From Kribbella jiaozuonensis (GTDB lineage: Bacteria > Actinomycetota > Actinomycetes > Propionibacteriales > Kribbellaceae), in NCBI RefSeq assembly GCF_005233875.1, contig NZ_SZPZ01000006.1, forward strand, positions 124,001 to 188,000: a DNA stretch of 64,000 nucleotides, read 5' to 3'. The position numbers and the translations under genes are program-made. Below, one piece after another: positions 43,360 to 50,870 of this stretch. The stretch's first letter is position 1. Every line of letters starts with the position of its first letter. Below the pieces are notes generated by a model. It ran no database searches. It saw nothing but the letters and a program-made list of their open reading frames with translations, and was not told where the DNA came from.

Positions 43360-44802
43360 ATGAAGAGTTCGGTGTTTCAGGTCGAGAGCATGGTCGTGCC
43401 GGGTGGGACCGAGTCCATCGTGCGGGGCGGGCGGGATCTGTTCCCGTTGCTGCCCGAGGCGCTGCACGGGGTTGAGCGCATCGGCGTACTCGGGTGGGGC
43501 CCGCAAGGGCGGGCGCAGGCGTTGAACCTGCGCGATTCGCTCGCCGGCACAGGGATCGCTGTCAGCGTCGGGCTCCGGCCCGGGTCGGCGTCGGCGGAGG
43601 ATGCGCGGGCCGAAGGATTCAGCGAGGCCGACGGCACGCTGGGGGACTGGCTCGAGGTTGCCGGCGCTTCGGACCTGGTGATCCTGCTGATCGCGGATGC
43701 CGCGCTGGCGGCCAATCACGAGCAGATCTTCGGCGTGCTCAAGCCGGGCGCGACCATTGGCCTGTCCCACGGTTTCCTGCTCGGACACCTGGAGGCGATC
43801 GGGTCGGCTTTTCCGGACGGGCATCCGGTGATCGCGGTCTGCCCGAAGGGAATGGGAGATTCGGTACGGCGTCTCTACGTGCAGGGTGAGACGGTCAACG
43901 GCGCCGGGATCAACGCGAGCATCGCCGTACAGGCGGATCCGGATGGGCATGCGTGGGACCGGGCGCTGGCGTGGTCGATCGGGCTCGGGTCGCCGTACAC
44001 GTTCGCGACCACGCTGCAGGACGAGTACCGGTCCGACATCGTGGGGGAGCGGGCGATCCTGCTCGGCGCCGTCCACGGGCTGGTGGAAGCGATGTACCGG
44101 CACTTCCGGATCGACGGGGCTGATCCGGTGACGGCGTACGAGCGTTCCACCGAGGCGATCACCGGGCCGATCGCGCGGACGATCTCGACCGACGGGCTGG
44201 TGGCGGTCCGGGCGGCGAGCGGTGACGTGGATCTGTTCGACCGCGCGTACTCCGCGGCGTACCAGCCGGCCCGGGACCTGGTCGCGGAGATCTACGACGA
44301 AGTTGCCGATGGCACCGAACTGCGCAGCGTGATCCTGGCCGAGCAGCGGCTCGCGACCCGGCCGATGACCGAGATCGGCGGCAGCCCGATGTGGTCGCAC
44401 AGCGCCGAGGTCCACGCCCGTCGGGGAGCGCCCGGCGCGATCGATCCGGTCACCGCAGGGCTGTTCGTGGCGACGATGATGGCGCAGGTCGACGAGTTCG
44501 CCACCCGCGGGCACGCGTGGTCGGAGATCGTGAACGAGTCCGTGATCGAGGCGGTCGACTCGCTGCTGCCGTACATGCACGCCCGCGACGTCGCGTACAT
44601 GGTCGACAACTGCTCCCGCACCGCCCGCCTCGGGACCCGTCGCTGGGGCCCGCGGTTCCAGGCGGCGTACGAGCAGATCGCCCTCCCGCACCTCGACCGG
44701 CCGGCGGACCCCGCGCTGCTCAAGGGCTTCGAGGACAACCCGGCCCATGACGCTCTGGCCGCGGCCGCGAAACTCCGCCCCTCGGTGGACATTTCCGTTT
44801 AG
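43360..44802 (+). CDS. ilvC: Ketol-acid reductoisomerase, class II (plant-like)
   Basis: The enzyme isomerises and reduces 2-acetolactate in branched-chain amino acid synthesis, using NADPH and Mg. The product has 480 residues, the long class II length (class I has about 340). The Rossmann motif is IGVLGWGPQGRAQALNLRDS (41-60). Two knotted-domain segments follow (FATTLQDEYRSDIVGERAIL and EIVNESVIEAVDSLLPYMHA). The end LRPSVDISV and the start SVFQVESMVVPGGTESIVRGG match plant chloroplast enzymes as I recall them. ATG 43360 was chosen; GTG 43354 is also in frame. Confidence 0.93.
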   Translation: MKSSVFQVESMVVPGGTESIVRGGRDLFPLLPEALHGVERIGVLGWGPQGRAQALNLRDSLAGTGIAVSVGLRPGSASAEDARAEGFSEADGTLGDWLEVAGASDLVILLIADAALAANHEQIFGVLKPGATIGLSHGFLLGHLEAIGSAFPDGHPVIAVCPKGMGDSVRRLYVQGETVNGAGINASIAVQADPDGHAWDRALAWSIGLGSPYTFATTLQDEYRSDIVGERAILLGAVHGLVEAMYRHFRIDGADPVTAYERSTEAITGPIARTISTDGLVAVRAASGDVDLFDRAYSAAYQPARDLVAEIYDEVADGTELRSVILAEQRLATRPMTEIGGSPMWSHSAEVHARRGAPGAIDPVTAGLFVATMMAQVDEFATRGHAWSEIVNESVIEAVDSLLPYMHARDVAYMVDNCSRTARLGTRRWGPRFQAAYEQIALPHLDRPADPALLKGFEDNPAHDALAAAAKLRPSVDISV

Positions 44803-44805
44803 CCT
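44800..44805 (+). promoter_or_regulatory. Possible -10 for leaderless LtrA-family transcript
   Basis: TAGCCT overlaps the ilvC stop region and ends 7 nt before the ATG at 44813. No Shine-Dalgarno is seen. It could equally be read-through from ilvC. Confidence 0.3.
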
Positions 44806-44812
44806 GTCCGCC

Positions 44813-45997
44813 ATGACAGCTCCGACGACGACGCGGTCACGGTTGATCCCCATGCGCCCACGGGACCCGCACGAGCCCGGCCGGACGGCGTCCTCGCTCG
44901 AGCTGTTCTTCGACCTGGTGTTCGTGGTCGCGGTGAGTGTCGCCGCGGCCCAGCTCCACCACGCCCTGTCCGAGAAGCACATCGCCGAGGGCTTGATGTC
45001 CTACGGGATGGTGTTCTTCGCGATCTGGTGGGCGTGGATGAACTTCACCTGGTTCGCCACCTCGTTCGCGACCGACGACTGGCTGTACCGGGTGCTCACG
45101 ATCGTGCAGATGAGCGGCGTCCTGGTGGTCGCCGCCGGCATCGAGCAGGTCTTCGCCGACCGCGACTTCACCGTGGTGGTGATCGGGTACGTCGTGATGC
45201 GGGTCGCGATGATCGCGCAGTGGCTGCGGGCATCCCATTACGCCGGGGAGAGCCGGCAGGCGACGCTGCGCTACGCCGGCGGGATCGCGATCGTGCAGGT
45301 GCTGTGGCTGACCACGCTGGCGATGTCCGGTACGACGGTCGTCATCGCCTGGTGCCTGTTCGTCCTCGCCGAGCTCGCCGTACCGGTGGTGGCGGAGCGC
45401 CGATGGACAACGCCGTGGCACCCGCACCACATCACCGAGCGGTACGGGCTGTTCACGCTGATCCTGCTCGGCGAGAGCCTGCTCGCGTCCGCCAACGCGA
45501 TCATCGAGGCCGTCCACGACCACGAGTCGCTCGGCCCGCTGATCGCGCTGTCGGTGCTGACGCTCGTCGTCACCGCGGCGATGTGGTGGATCTACTTCTG
45601 GCCGCCGCACCACACCGCGATCAGGTCGTTCGCAAGCTCGCTGCGGTACGGCTACGTGCATTACTTCGTGTTCGCCGCGGCCGGTGCGTTCTCGGCCGGT
45701 ATCGAGGTCGAGATCGACAGCATCACGCATCACACCGAGCTCAGCGAGGTCGCCGCGTCCTACACGGTGACGATCCCGATCGCGATCTTCGTCCTCGGCA
45801 CCTGGTGGATCGCCATCCGCGACAACGCCGACCGGACCGTCAACGTCGTCGTACCGCTGGGCGCCGTCCTGGTCCTGCTGGATCCGTTGATCCCGATCCC
45901 GTTCGCGCTCACGGCGGTGTTCATGGCGTTGATCGTGGTGACCCTCGTCGTCCACCAGCCGGTGCAGCGATCAGCTGGGGTTGCCGAGCTCAGCTAG
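44813..45997 (+). CDS. Low temperature requirement protein A (LtrA) family membrane protein
   Basis: The 394-residue product has about ten hydrophobic segments. The family signature at the start is SSLELFFDLVFVVAVS (about residue 27), and FTLILLGESLLASANAI is typical of LtrA. The function is unknown; it was named from a Listeria low-temperature mutant. The ATG at 44813 was chosen over an in-frame GTG-type start inside ilvC. The 3' end overlaps convergent murQ by 27 bp. Confidence 0.9.
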   Translation: MTAPTTTRSRLIPMRPRDPHEPGRTASSLELFFDLVFVVAVSVAAAQLHHALSEKHIAEGLMSYGMVFFAIWWAWMNFTWFATSFATDDWLYRVLTIVQMSGVLVVAAGIEQVFADRDFTVVVIGYVVMRVAMIAQWLRASHYAGESRQATLRYAGGIAIVQVLWLTTLAMSGTTVVIAWCLFVLAELAVPVVAERRWTTPWHPHHITERYGLFTLILLGESLLASANAIIEAVHDHESLGPLIALSVLTLVVTAAMWWIYFWPPHHTAIRSFASSLRYGYVHYFVFAAAGAFSAGIEVEIDSITHHTELSEVAASYTVTIPIAIFVLGTWWIAIRDNADRTVNVVVPLGAVLVLLDPLIPIPFALTAVFMALIVVTLVVHQPVQRSAGVAELS

Positions 45998-46864
45998 GGC
46001 GGTGGCCACGCGGCCGTGAGCGGCCTCCAGGGCGGCCCGGGCCTCGGCGACGGGTGATCCGGTCAGGAGGTGGACGAGGGCCGGCTTGAGCTCGCCGTCC
46101 GCCTCGGCCAGAGCGGCTTCGCAGGCAGCCTCGTCGGCGCCGGTGGCTTCGGCCAGGATGCGGAGCATGCGGCCGCGGAGCTTCTTGTTGGTCGCCACCA
46201 GGTCGACCATCAGGTTGGACCAGGTGCGGCCGAGCTTGATCATCAGCGTCGTCGAGAACGCGTTCAGGATCATCTTCTGCGCGGTGCCGGCCTTGAGCCG
46301 GGTCGAGCCGGCGATGACCTCCGGGCCGGTGTCCGCGGCGATCACGACATCGGCCAGCGGCGCCAGCGGAGCGTCCGGGTTCGACGTGACCAGCACGGTG
46401 GTCGCCCCGGCCGCGCGGGCGGCCTTCAACGCACCGGCGACGTACGGCGTGCTTCCGGAAGCGGCGAGGCCGACGACGAGGTCCTGACCGGTGACCGCGG
46501 CCGCGTCCGCGGCGCCGCCGTCCTCGGAGTCCTCGACGTTCTCGACCGCGCGCAGCAGCGCCTCCATCCCGCCGGCGTGGTGGGCGACCACCAGTCCGTC
46601 CGGCACGTGGAACGTGGGCAGCAGTTCGGCGGCGTCAAGGACCGCCAGGCGTCCCGACGTACCGGCGCCGAAATAATGCACCCGGCCGCCGCCGCGGACA
46701 GCCTCGACGGCGGCGTCGACGGCCTTGGTGAGCTCCGGGATCACTGCGCTGACGGCGCCTGCGACACGGGCGTCCTCGTTGTTCAGCATCTGGAGGATCT
46801 CGGACGTGCCCACCGCATCGATGGCGAGCGTCCTCGGGTTGCGCTGCTCGGTCGGTGAGGTCAC
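45971..46864 (-). CDS. murQ: N-acetylmuramic acid 6-phosphate etherase
   Basis: MurQ cleaves the lactyl ether of MurNAc-6-phosphate to give GlcNAc-6-phosphate in cell-wall recycling. The product has 297 residues. The SIS domain with GGGRVHYFGAGTSGRLAVLD near residue 58 and GLAASGSTPYVAGAL near residue 130 is typical, and EDSEDGG contains the catalytic Glu region. GTG start. It has its own promoter with an RpiR-like operator, directly downstream of the murR-like gene. Confidence 0.95.
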   Translation of the reverse strand: MTSPTEQRNPRTLAIDAVGTSEILQMLNNEDARVAGAVSAVIPELTKAVDAAVEAVRGGGRVHYFGAGTSGRLAVLDAAELLPTFHVPDGLVVAHHAGGMEALLRAVENVEDSEDGGAADAAAVTGQDLVVGLAASGSTPYVAGALKAARAAGATTVLVTSNPDAPLAPLADVVIAADTGPEVIAGSTRLKAGTAQKMILNAFSTTLMIKLGRTWSNLMVDLVATNKKLRGRMLRILAEATGADEAACEAALAEADGELKPALVHLLTGSPVAEARAALEAAHGRVATALAELGNPS

Positions 46865-46871
46865 AGGATCG

Positions 46872-46900
46872 ATGTTAGTTTTCTACTGAAGGATTTTCAA
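46872..46900 (-). promoter_or_regulatory. murQ promoter with overlapping RpiR-like operator
   Basis: On the minus strand TTGAAA (46895-46900) and TAACAT (46872-46877) are 17 nt apart, near consensus. The palindrome TGAAGGATTTTCA (46887-46899, arms TGAA/TTCA) overlaps the -35. RpiR-family regulators often bind such TGAA-TTCA sites, and the RpiR-type gene is immediately upstream. Regulation by MurNAc-6-phosphate is inferred. Confidence 0.6.
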
Positions 46901-46931
46901 TTCCGTTCATCTTTGACGGAAACGGTTGACG

Positions 46932-47819
46932 TCACTCGGAACCTTTGAGCCGGTGCCCGCGGACCGCGCTGGCGGTCTCCTCGAGCGCCTTGCGGGCATC
47001 CGGGAGCACCTGCTGGGCGACGCCGATGAACAGGCAGTCGATCACCGTCAGTTGCGCGATCCGCGAAGCCATCGCTCCCGAGCGGTACGTCGTCTCGCGC
47101 GCGGCCGTGGTCAGGACGAGGTCCGCGGTACGCGCCAGCGGCGACCGCGGGAAGTTTGTCACCGCGACCGTGGTGGCGCCGTGCTTGGCTGCCTCCTCGA
47201 GCGCCTCGACGACCTCGACCGTGGTGCCGGTGTGCGAGATGCCGATCGCGACGTCACCCTCACCGAGCAGCGCGGCGCTGGTCAGCGCGATATGTACGTC
47301 GGACCAGGCGAAGGCCACCCGCCGGATCCGGTGCAGCTTCTGCTGCAGGTCGAGCGCCACGAACGCGCTCGCCGCGAATCCGTAGAGGTCGACCCGCGGG
47401 GCCTTCACGACAGCGTCGACGACCTTGGCCAGCGCGTCCACGTCGACCTGCTGCGCGGTCTCGCGGACCGCCCGCTCGTCGGCGAACGCGACCTTGCTGA
47501 CAACGTCGGCCAGCGAGTCGCCGGGCTCGATGTCGCCGCCCACCTCCGGGCGGATGCTCTCCTGCGCCGACTGGGCCGCCAACTGCAGGCGCAGCTGCGG
47601 GTAGCCGGGGACGCCGATCTGCTTGCAGAACCGGATGACCGTGGTCTCCGAGGTGGAGGCCACCTCGGCCAGTTCGGAGATCGTCATCGCCGCCACTCCG
47701 CCCGGGTCCGCGAGGACCGCGTTCGCCACCCGCTGCTCGGCCGGCGCCAGCGCGGGCATCACCGCGCGGACCCGGACCAGCAGCGGGCCCGTGGGTTCAG
47801 GAGAGGTTGTTGAATTCAT
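46932..47819 (-). CDS. murR: RpiR-family regulator (MurR-like)
   Basis: The 295-residue product has an RpiR helix-turn-helix (MTISELAEVASTSETTVIRFCKQIGV) and a C-terminal SIS sugar-phosphate domain (RVDLYGFAASAFVALDLQQKL, GISHTGTTVEVVEAL). By context it senses MurNAc-6-phosphate and controls the surrounding recycling genes. The ATG at 47819 was chosen; TACCGT lies 7 nt upstream of it (leaderless candidate). GTG 47846 is in frame but has no better signal. Confidence 0.9.
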   Translation of the reverse strand: MNSTTSPEPTGPLLVRVRAVMPALAPAEQRVANAVLADPGGVAAMTISELAEVASTSETTVIRFCKQIGVPGYPQLRLQLAAQSAQESIRPEVGGDIEPGDSLADVVSKVAFADERAVRETAQQVDVDALAKVVDAVVKAPRVDLYGFAASAFVALDLQQKLHRIRRVAFAWSDVHIALTSAALLGEGDVAIGISHTGTTVEVVEALEEAAKHGATTVAVTNFPRSPLARTADLVLTTAARETTYRSGAMASRIAQLTVIDCLFIGVAQQVLPDARKALEETASAVRGHRLKGSE

Positions 47820-47855
47820 GACAGCCACGGTACGGCGACTATGCACGAAGTGGGG

Positions 47856-49580
47856 TCACCGACGCGAAAGTCTCCAACCTGTTGCGGTAAATGATTCAGG
47901 CGTTCGTTCACCGTCGAGAAGAACACCAGTCCCGCTCGTGATCTTCACACCATCCACGTAGATACCGCGGCCTTGGTACAGCGGGTCGCTCGTGTACCGC
48001 CAGCGGATCGTCTGGTCGCCGGCGCCGAGTTCGGCGGTCACCTGATGCCAGTGCCGGTCGCCGGAACCGCTGATCGAGCCGTCGTGGTCGACCACGGACC
48101 CTCGATCGCGCACTGTGAAAGGCACCTTGTTCCAAGTGGTTCCGTCGGTCGAAGACTCCAGATACAGCAGATCCGTGTCCTCCGTGTCGACGAAGAGATC
48201 GAAAGCGAGCTTGGCTCCGCCTGCCGGTACGGCGACCTTCGTCGAGAGCGTGGTGGTCGCGCCGTCCGTCGTACCGGAGAACCAGGCGTCCTTGCCGTGC
48301 CGCGGGCCGACGCCGAGCGCCAGCGCGAGCCCCTGGGTGACAGCCCGGCGGGCCGGGTTGTTGCTGCCCCAGTCGCGGCTCGGGTGGACCCGGTTGGTCA
48401 GCAGGATCGCGAACGAGCGTGAGTCGAAGTCGATCACCAGCGACGTACCGGTGTAGCCGGTGTGGCCGGCCGCGCGCGGTCCGGACAGTCCGCCCATGTA
48501 CCAACGCTGGTTGAGCTCGAAGCCGAGGCCGTGGTCGTTCCCCGGGAAGCCCTGGTTGAAGTTCGTGATCATCGCGGTGACCGAGGATTCCTTGAGGATC
48601 CGCGCGCCGCGGTAGCTGCCGCCGTTCAGGAACGTCTGTGCCAGTACGGCGAGGTCGTCCGCAGTACTGAAAACGCCCGCGTGCCCGGCGACGCCGCCCA
48701 GGGACCAGGCGTTCTCGTCGTGCACCTCGCCCCACACCATCCCGCGCGGCGGGGAGGTCTGGAATTCCGTGGCTGCGATCCGGGGTTTCTTCTTCGGGTC
48801 CGGGTTGTAGCCGGTGTCGCGCATCTGCAGCGGTTTGGTGATGCCGTCTGCGACCAGCTTGTCGAGGGTCTTGCCCGTGACCCGGTGTGCGACCTCGCCG
48901 AGCGAGATCAGGTTCAGGTCGCTGTAGAGATAGGTGCTGCCCGGCGGGTTGATCAGCTTCGCGGTCAGCGCCATGTGCAGGCGCGAGGCCGGGTCGGGCT
49001 GTGCGCTCCACAACGGCAGCCAGGACGGCAGCCCGGTGGTGTGCGTGAGCGCCTGCCGGATCGTGATCGCCGCTTTGCCGTTCTCCGCGAATTCCGGGAC
49101 GTACGACGCGATCGGCGCGTCCAGGTCGATCTTGCCCTTCTCGACCAGCTGCATCACGACGATCGACGTGAACAGCTTGGAGACCGACGCCATGTCGAAG
49201 ATCGTGTCGGTCCGCATCGGGATCTGCTGGTCCGGCGGCAGCTCGGTGCCGGCGCCGTCGGCGTACTTCAGCGCCAGGCCGGTGGCCGTCCGGGTGACGA
49301 TCTTCCCGTCGTGGCCGAGCAGCGTGACCGCGCCGGCGTACAACGGTTTCGTCGTCCCGCTCGGCTGGGTCCAGCCGGCCACCTGGGCCAGCGCCGCGTC
49401 GATCGGCGCGGGATCGAGGCCGGCCTTGGCCGGGGTCTCGTCGCGCAGCAGCGTCGACTTCGGCGCGTACCCGTCGTAGGGGTGGTCGAACCGGCCAGAA
49501 TTGTTGCCGCCAGCAACCGCAGGCGTTCCCATCGTCACCATCACCGCCGAAGCAATCGTGAGCGCCGCCAGCCGTCTCAT
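47856..49580 (-). CDS. Secreted serine beta-lactamase-fold hydrolase
   Basis: The 574-residue product has a Sec signal (MRRLAALTIASAVMVTMG). A class C beta-lactamase/esterase domain follows, with S132-V-S-K135 as the nucleophile motif, a YSD near residue 230 and HTG near residue 390. A C-terminal beta-rich domain of about 140 residues (LAFDLFVDTEDTDLLYLESS) resembles immune-inhibitor-A-type modules. The equivalent gene (YbbE) accompanies MurNAc genes in Bacillus. The ATG at 49580 overlaps the namZ stop by 4 nt. Confidence 0.88.
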   Translation of the reverse strand: MRRLAALTIASAVMVTMGTPAVAGGNNSGRFDHPYDGYAPKSTLLRDETPAKAGLDPAPIDAALAQVAGWTQPSGTTKPLYAGAVTLLGHDGKIVTRTATGLALKYADGAGTELPPDQQIPMRTDTIFDMASVSKLFTSIVVMQLVEKGKIDLDAPIASYVPEFAENGKAAITIRQALTHTTGLPSWLPLWSAQPDPASRLHMALTAKLINPPGSTYLYSDLNLISLGEVAHRVTGKTLDKLVADGITKPLQMRDTGYNPDPKKKPRIAATEFQTSPPRGMVWGEVHDENAWSLGGVAGHAGVFSTADDLAVLAQTFLNGGSYRGARILKESSVTAMITNFNQGFPGNDHGLGFELNQRWYMGGLSGPRAAGHTGYTGTSLVIDFDSRSFAILLTNRVHPSRDWGSNNPARRAVTQGLALALGVGPRHGKDAWFSGTTDGATTTLSTKVAVPAGGAKLAFDLFVDTEDTDLLYLESSTDGTTWNKVPFTVRDRGSVVDHDGSISGSGDRHWHQVTAELGAGDQTIRWRYTSDPLYQGRGIYVDGVKITSGTGVLLDGERTPESFTATGWRLSRR

Positions 49581-50860
49581 CGGTGCGCGCCCTTGTACAG
49601 AAGGTATTTCGCCCGCCGCGCCGTCCAGGCGTCGGTCTCGGACTTCCAGGCTGCCACGATCTCCTCGGCGGTCGCATCCGCCAAAAGCATGGTCCGGAAC
49701 CGATCGGACCCGGTCAGGAGATCGATCCACCGGCCGGGTGGGGTCTCCTCCCGCCAGGTGAATTCCGGGTAGAGCTTACGGGCCTCGACGATCATGTGCG
49801 TCGCCGCGGTGATCGCCTCGACGCGGTTCGGGTCGGTGATCTGGACCTGGACGCCGCCGCACAGCACGTTCGCGTTCTTGCTGATCGTCGGCGTGAAATA
49901 CGCCTCGCGGAACGCGACGCCCGGGATGTGCTTGGTCTGCAGCGCCTCCGCCCACCGGTAGTCGACGTACGGCGCGCCGATCAGCTCGAACGGCCGTGTC
50001 GTACCGCGGCCCTCGGACATGTTCGTCGCCTCGAACATGCACAGGCCCGGGTACACCAGCGCGGTGTCCGGCGTCGGCATGTTCGGGCTCGGCATCACCC
50101 AGGTCAGCCCGGTGTCGTCGTACAACTGGTCGCGTTTCCAGTTCGCGACCTCGATGACCTGGAGCTCCTTCAGCCGGCCGCCGTTCGGCTCGAGCGGGAG
50201 GTACTCCGCGTTGAACATGCGGGCCAACTCGCCGACGGTCATACCGTGCTGCTGGACGATCTCCTTCTTGCCGACACCGGACGTGTACCCGGGCTTCAGC
50301 ATCGGACCGCGCGCGTAGCCGCCGACCGGGTTCGGACGATCGAGTACGACGAACTTCGCGCCGGTGCGGACCGCGGCGAGCATCGCCTCGAACATGGTCC
50401 AGATGTAGGTGTAGAAGCGCGCGCCGACGTCCTGGATGTCGAAGACGACGGTCTCGACGCCGGCCTTGGTGTAGAGCCCGGCCAGCTTGTCCGCGGCCGC
50501 GCCGTACGCGTCGTAGACCATGATCCCGGTACGCGGGTCGACGTGGTCGCCCTCCGAACCGCCGGCCTGCGCGCTGCCGCGGAAGCCGTGCTCGGGGCCG
50601 AACACCGCGACGACGTTCACCTTCCCGGACGCGTGCATCGTGTCGACAATGTGCTGGAAGTCCGGCAGGATCCCGGTCGGGTTGCTGATCACGCCGACCT
50701 TCTGCCCGGCCAGCGCGCGCCAGCCGTCGTCGGCCAGCACCTCGGCACCGGTCATCACCTTGCGTTTCGGCGCGGCCTGTGCAGCCTGGGCGGCCGGTAC
50801 GTCGATCAGCGGTGCGGCGGCCAGCGCACCGGCGCCGGCGAGCAAACTACGTCGCTTCAT
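49577..50860 (-). CDS. namZ: NamZ-type exo-beta-N-acetylmuramidase (DUF1343), exported
   Basis: The DUF1343 family includes Bacillus NamZ, which releases terminal MurNAc from peptidoglycan fragments. The 427-residue product has a Tat-like signal (MKRRSLLAGAGALAAAP). Family blocks are GPEHGFRGSAQAGG, VVFDIQDVGARFYTYIWTM, VLDRPNPVGG and EGRGTTRPFELIGAP. The ATG at 50860 has GAGGAG 6 nt upstream, overlapping the nagZ stop; an ATG at 50866 would abut that site and is rejected. Confidence 0.9.
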   Translation of the reverse strand: MKRRSLLAGAGALAAAPLIDVPAAQAAQAAPKRKVMTGAEVLADDGWRALAGQKVGVISNPTGILPDFQHIVDTMHASGKVNVVAVFGPEHGFRGSAQAGGSEGDHVDPRTGIMVYDAYGAAADKLAGLYTKAGVETVVFDIQDVGARFYTYIWTMFEAMLAAVRTGAKFVVLDRPNPVGGYARGPMLKPGYTSGVGKKEIVQQHGMTVGELARMFNAEYLPLEPNGGRLKELQVIEVANWKRDQLYDDTGLTWVMPSPNMPTPDTALVYPGLCMFEATNMSEGRGTTRPFELIGAPYVDYRWAEALQTKHIPGVAFREAYFTPTISKNANVLCGGVQVQITDPNRVEAITAATHMIVEARKLYPEFTWREETPPGRWIDLLTGSDRFRTMLLADATAEEIVAAWKSETDAWTARRAKYLLYKGAHR

Positions 50861-50870
50861 GGACATCTCC

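Noticed and set aside
43288..44982. 564-codon minus-strand frame opposite ilvC
   Set aside because: ilvC on the plus strand is unmistakable; the antisense product has no motifs.
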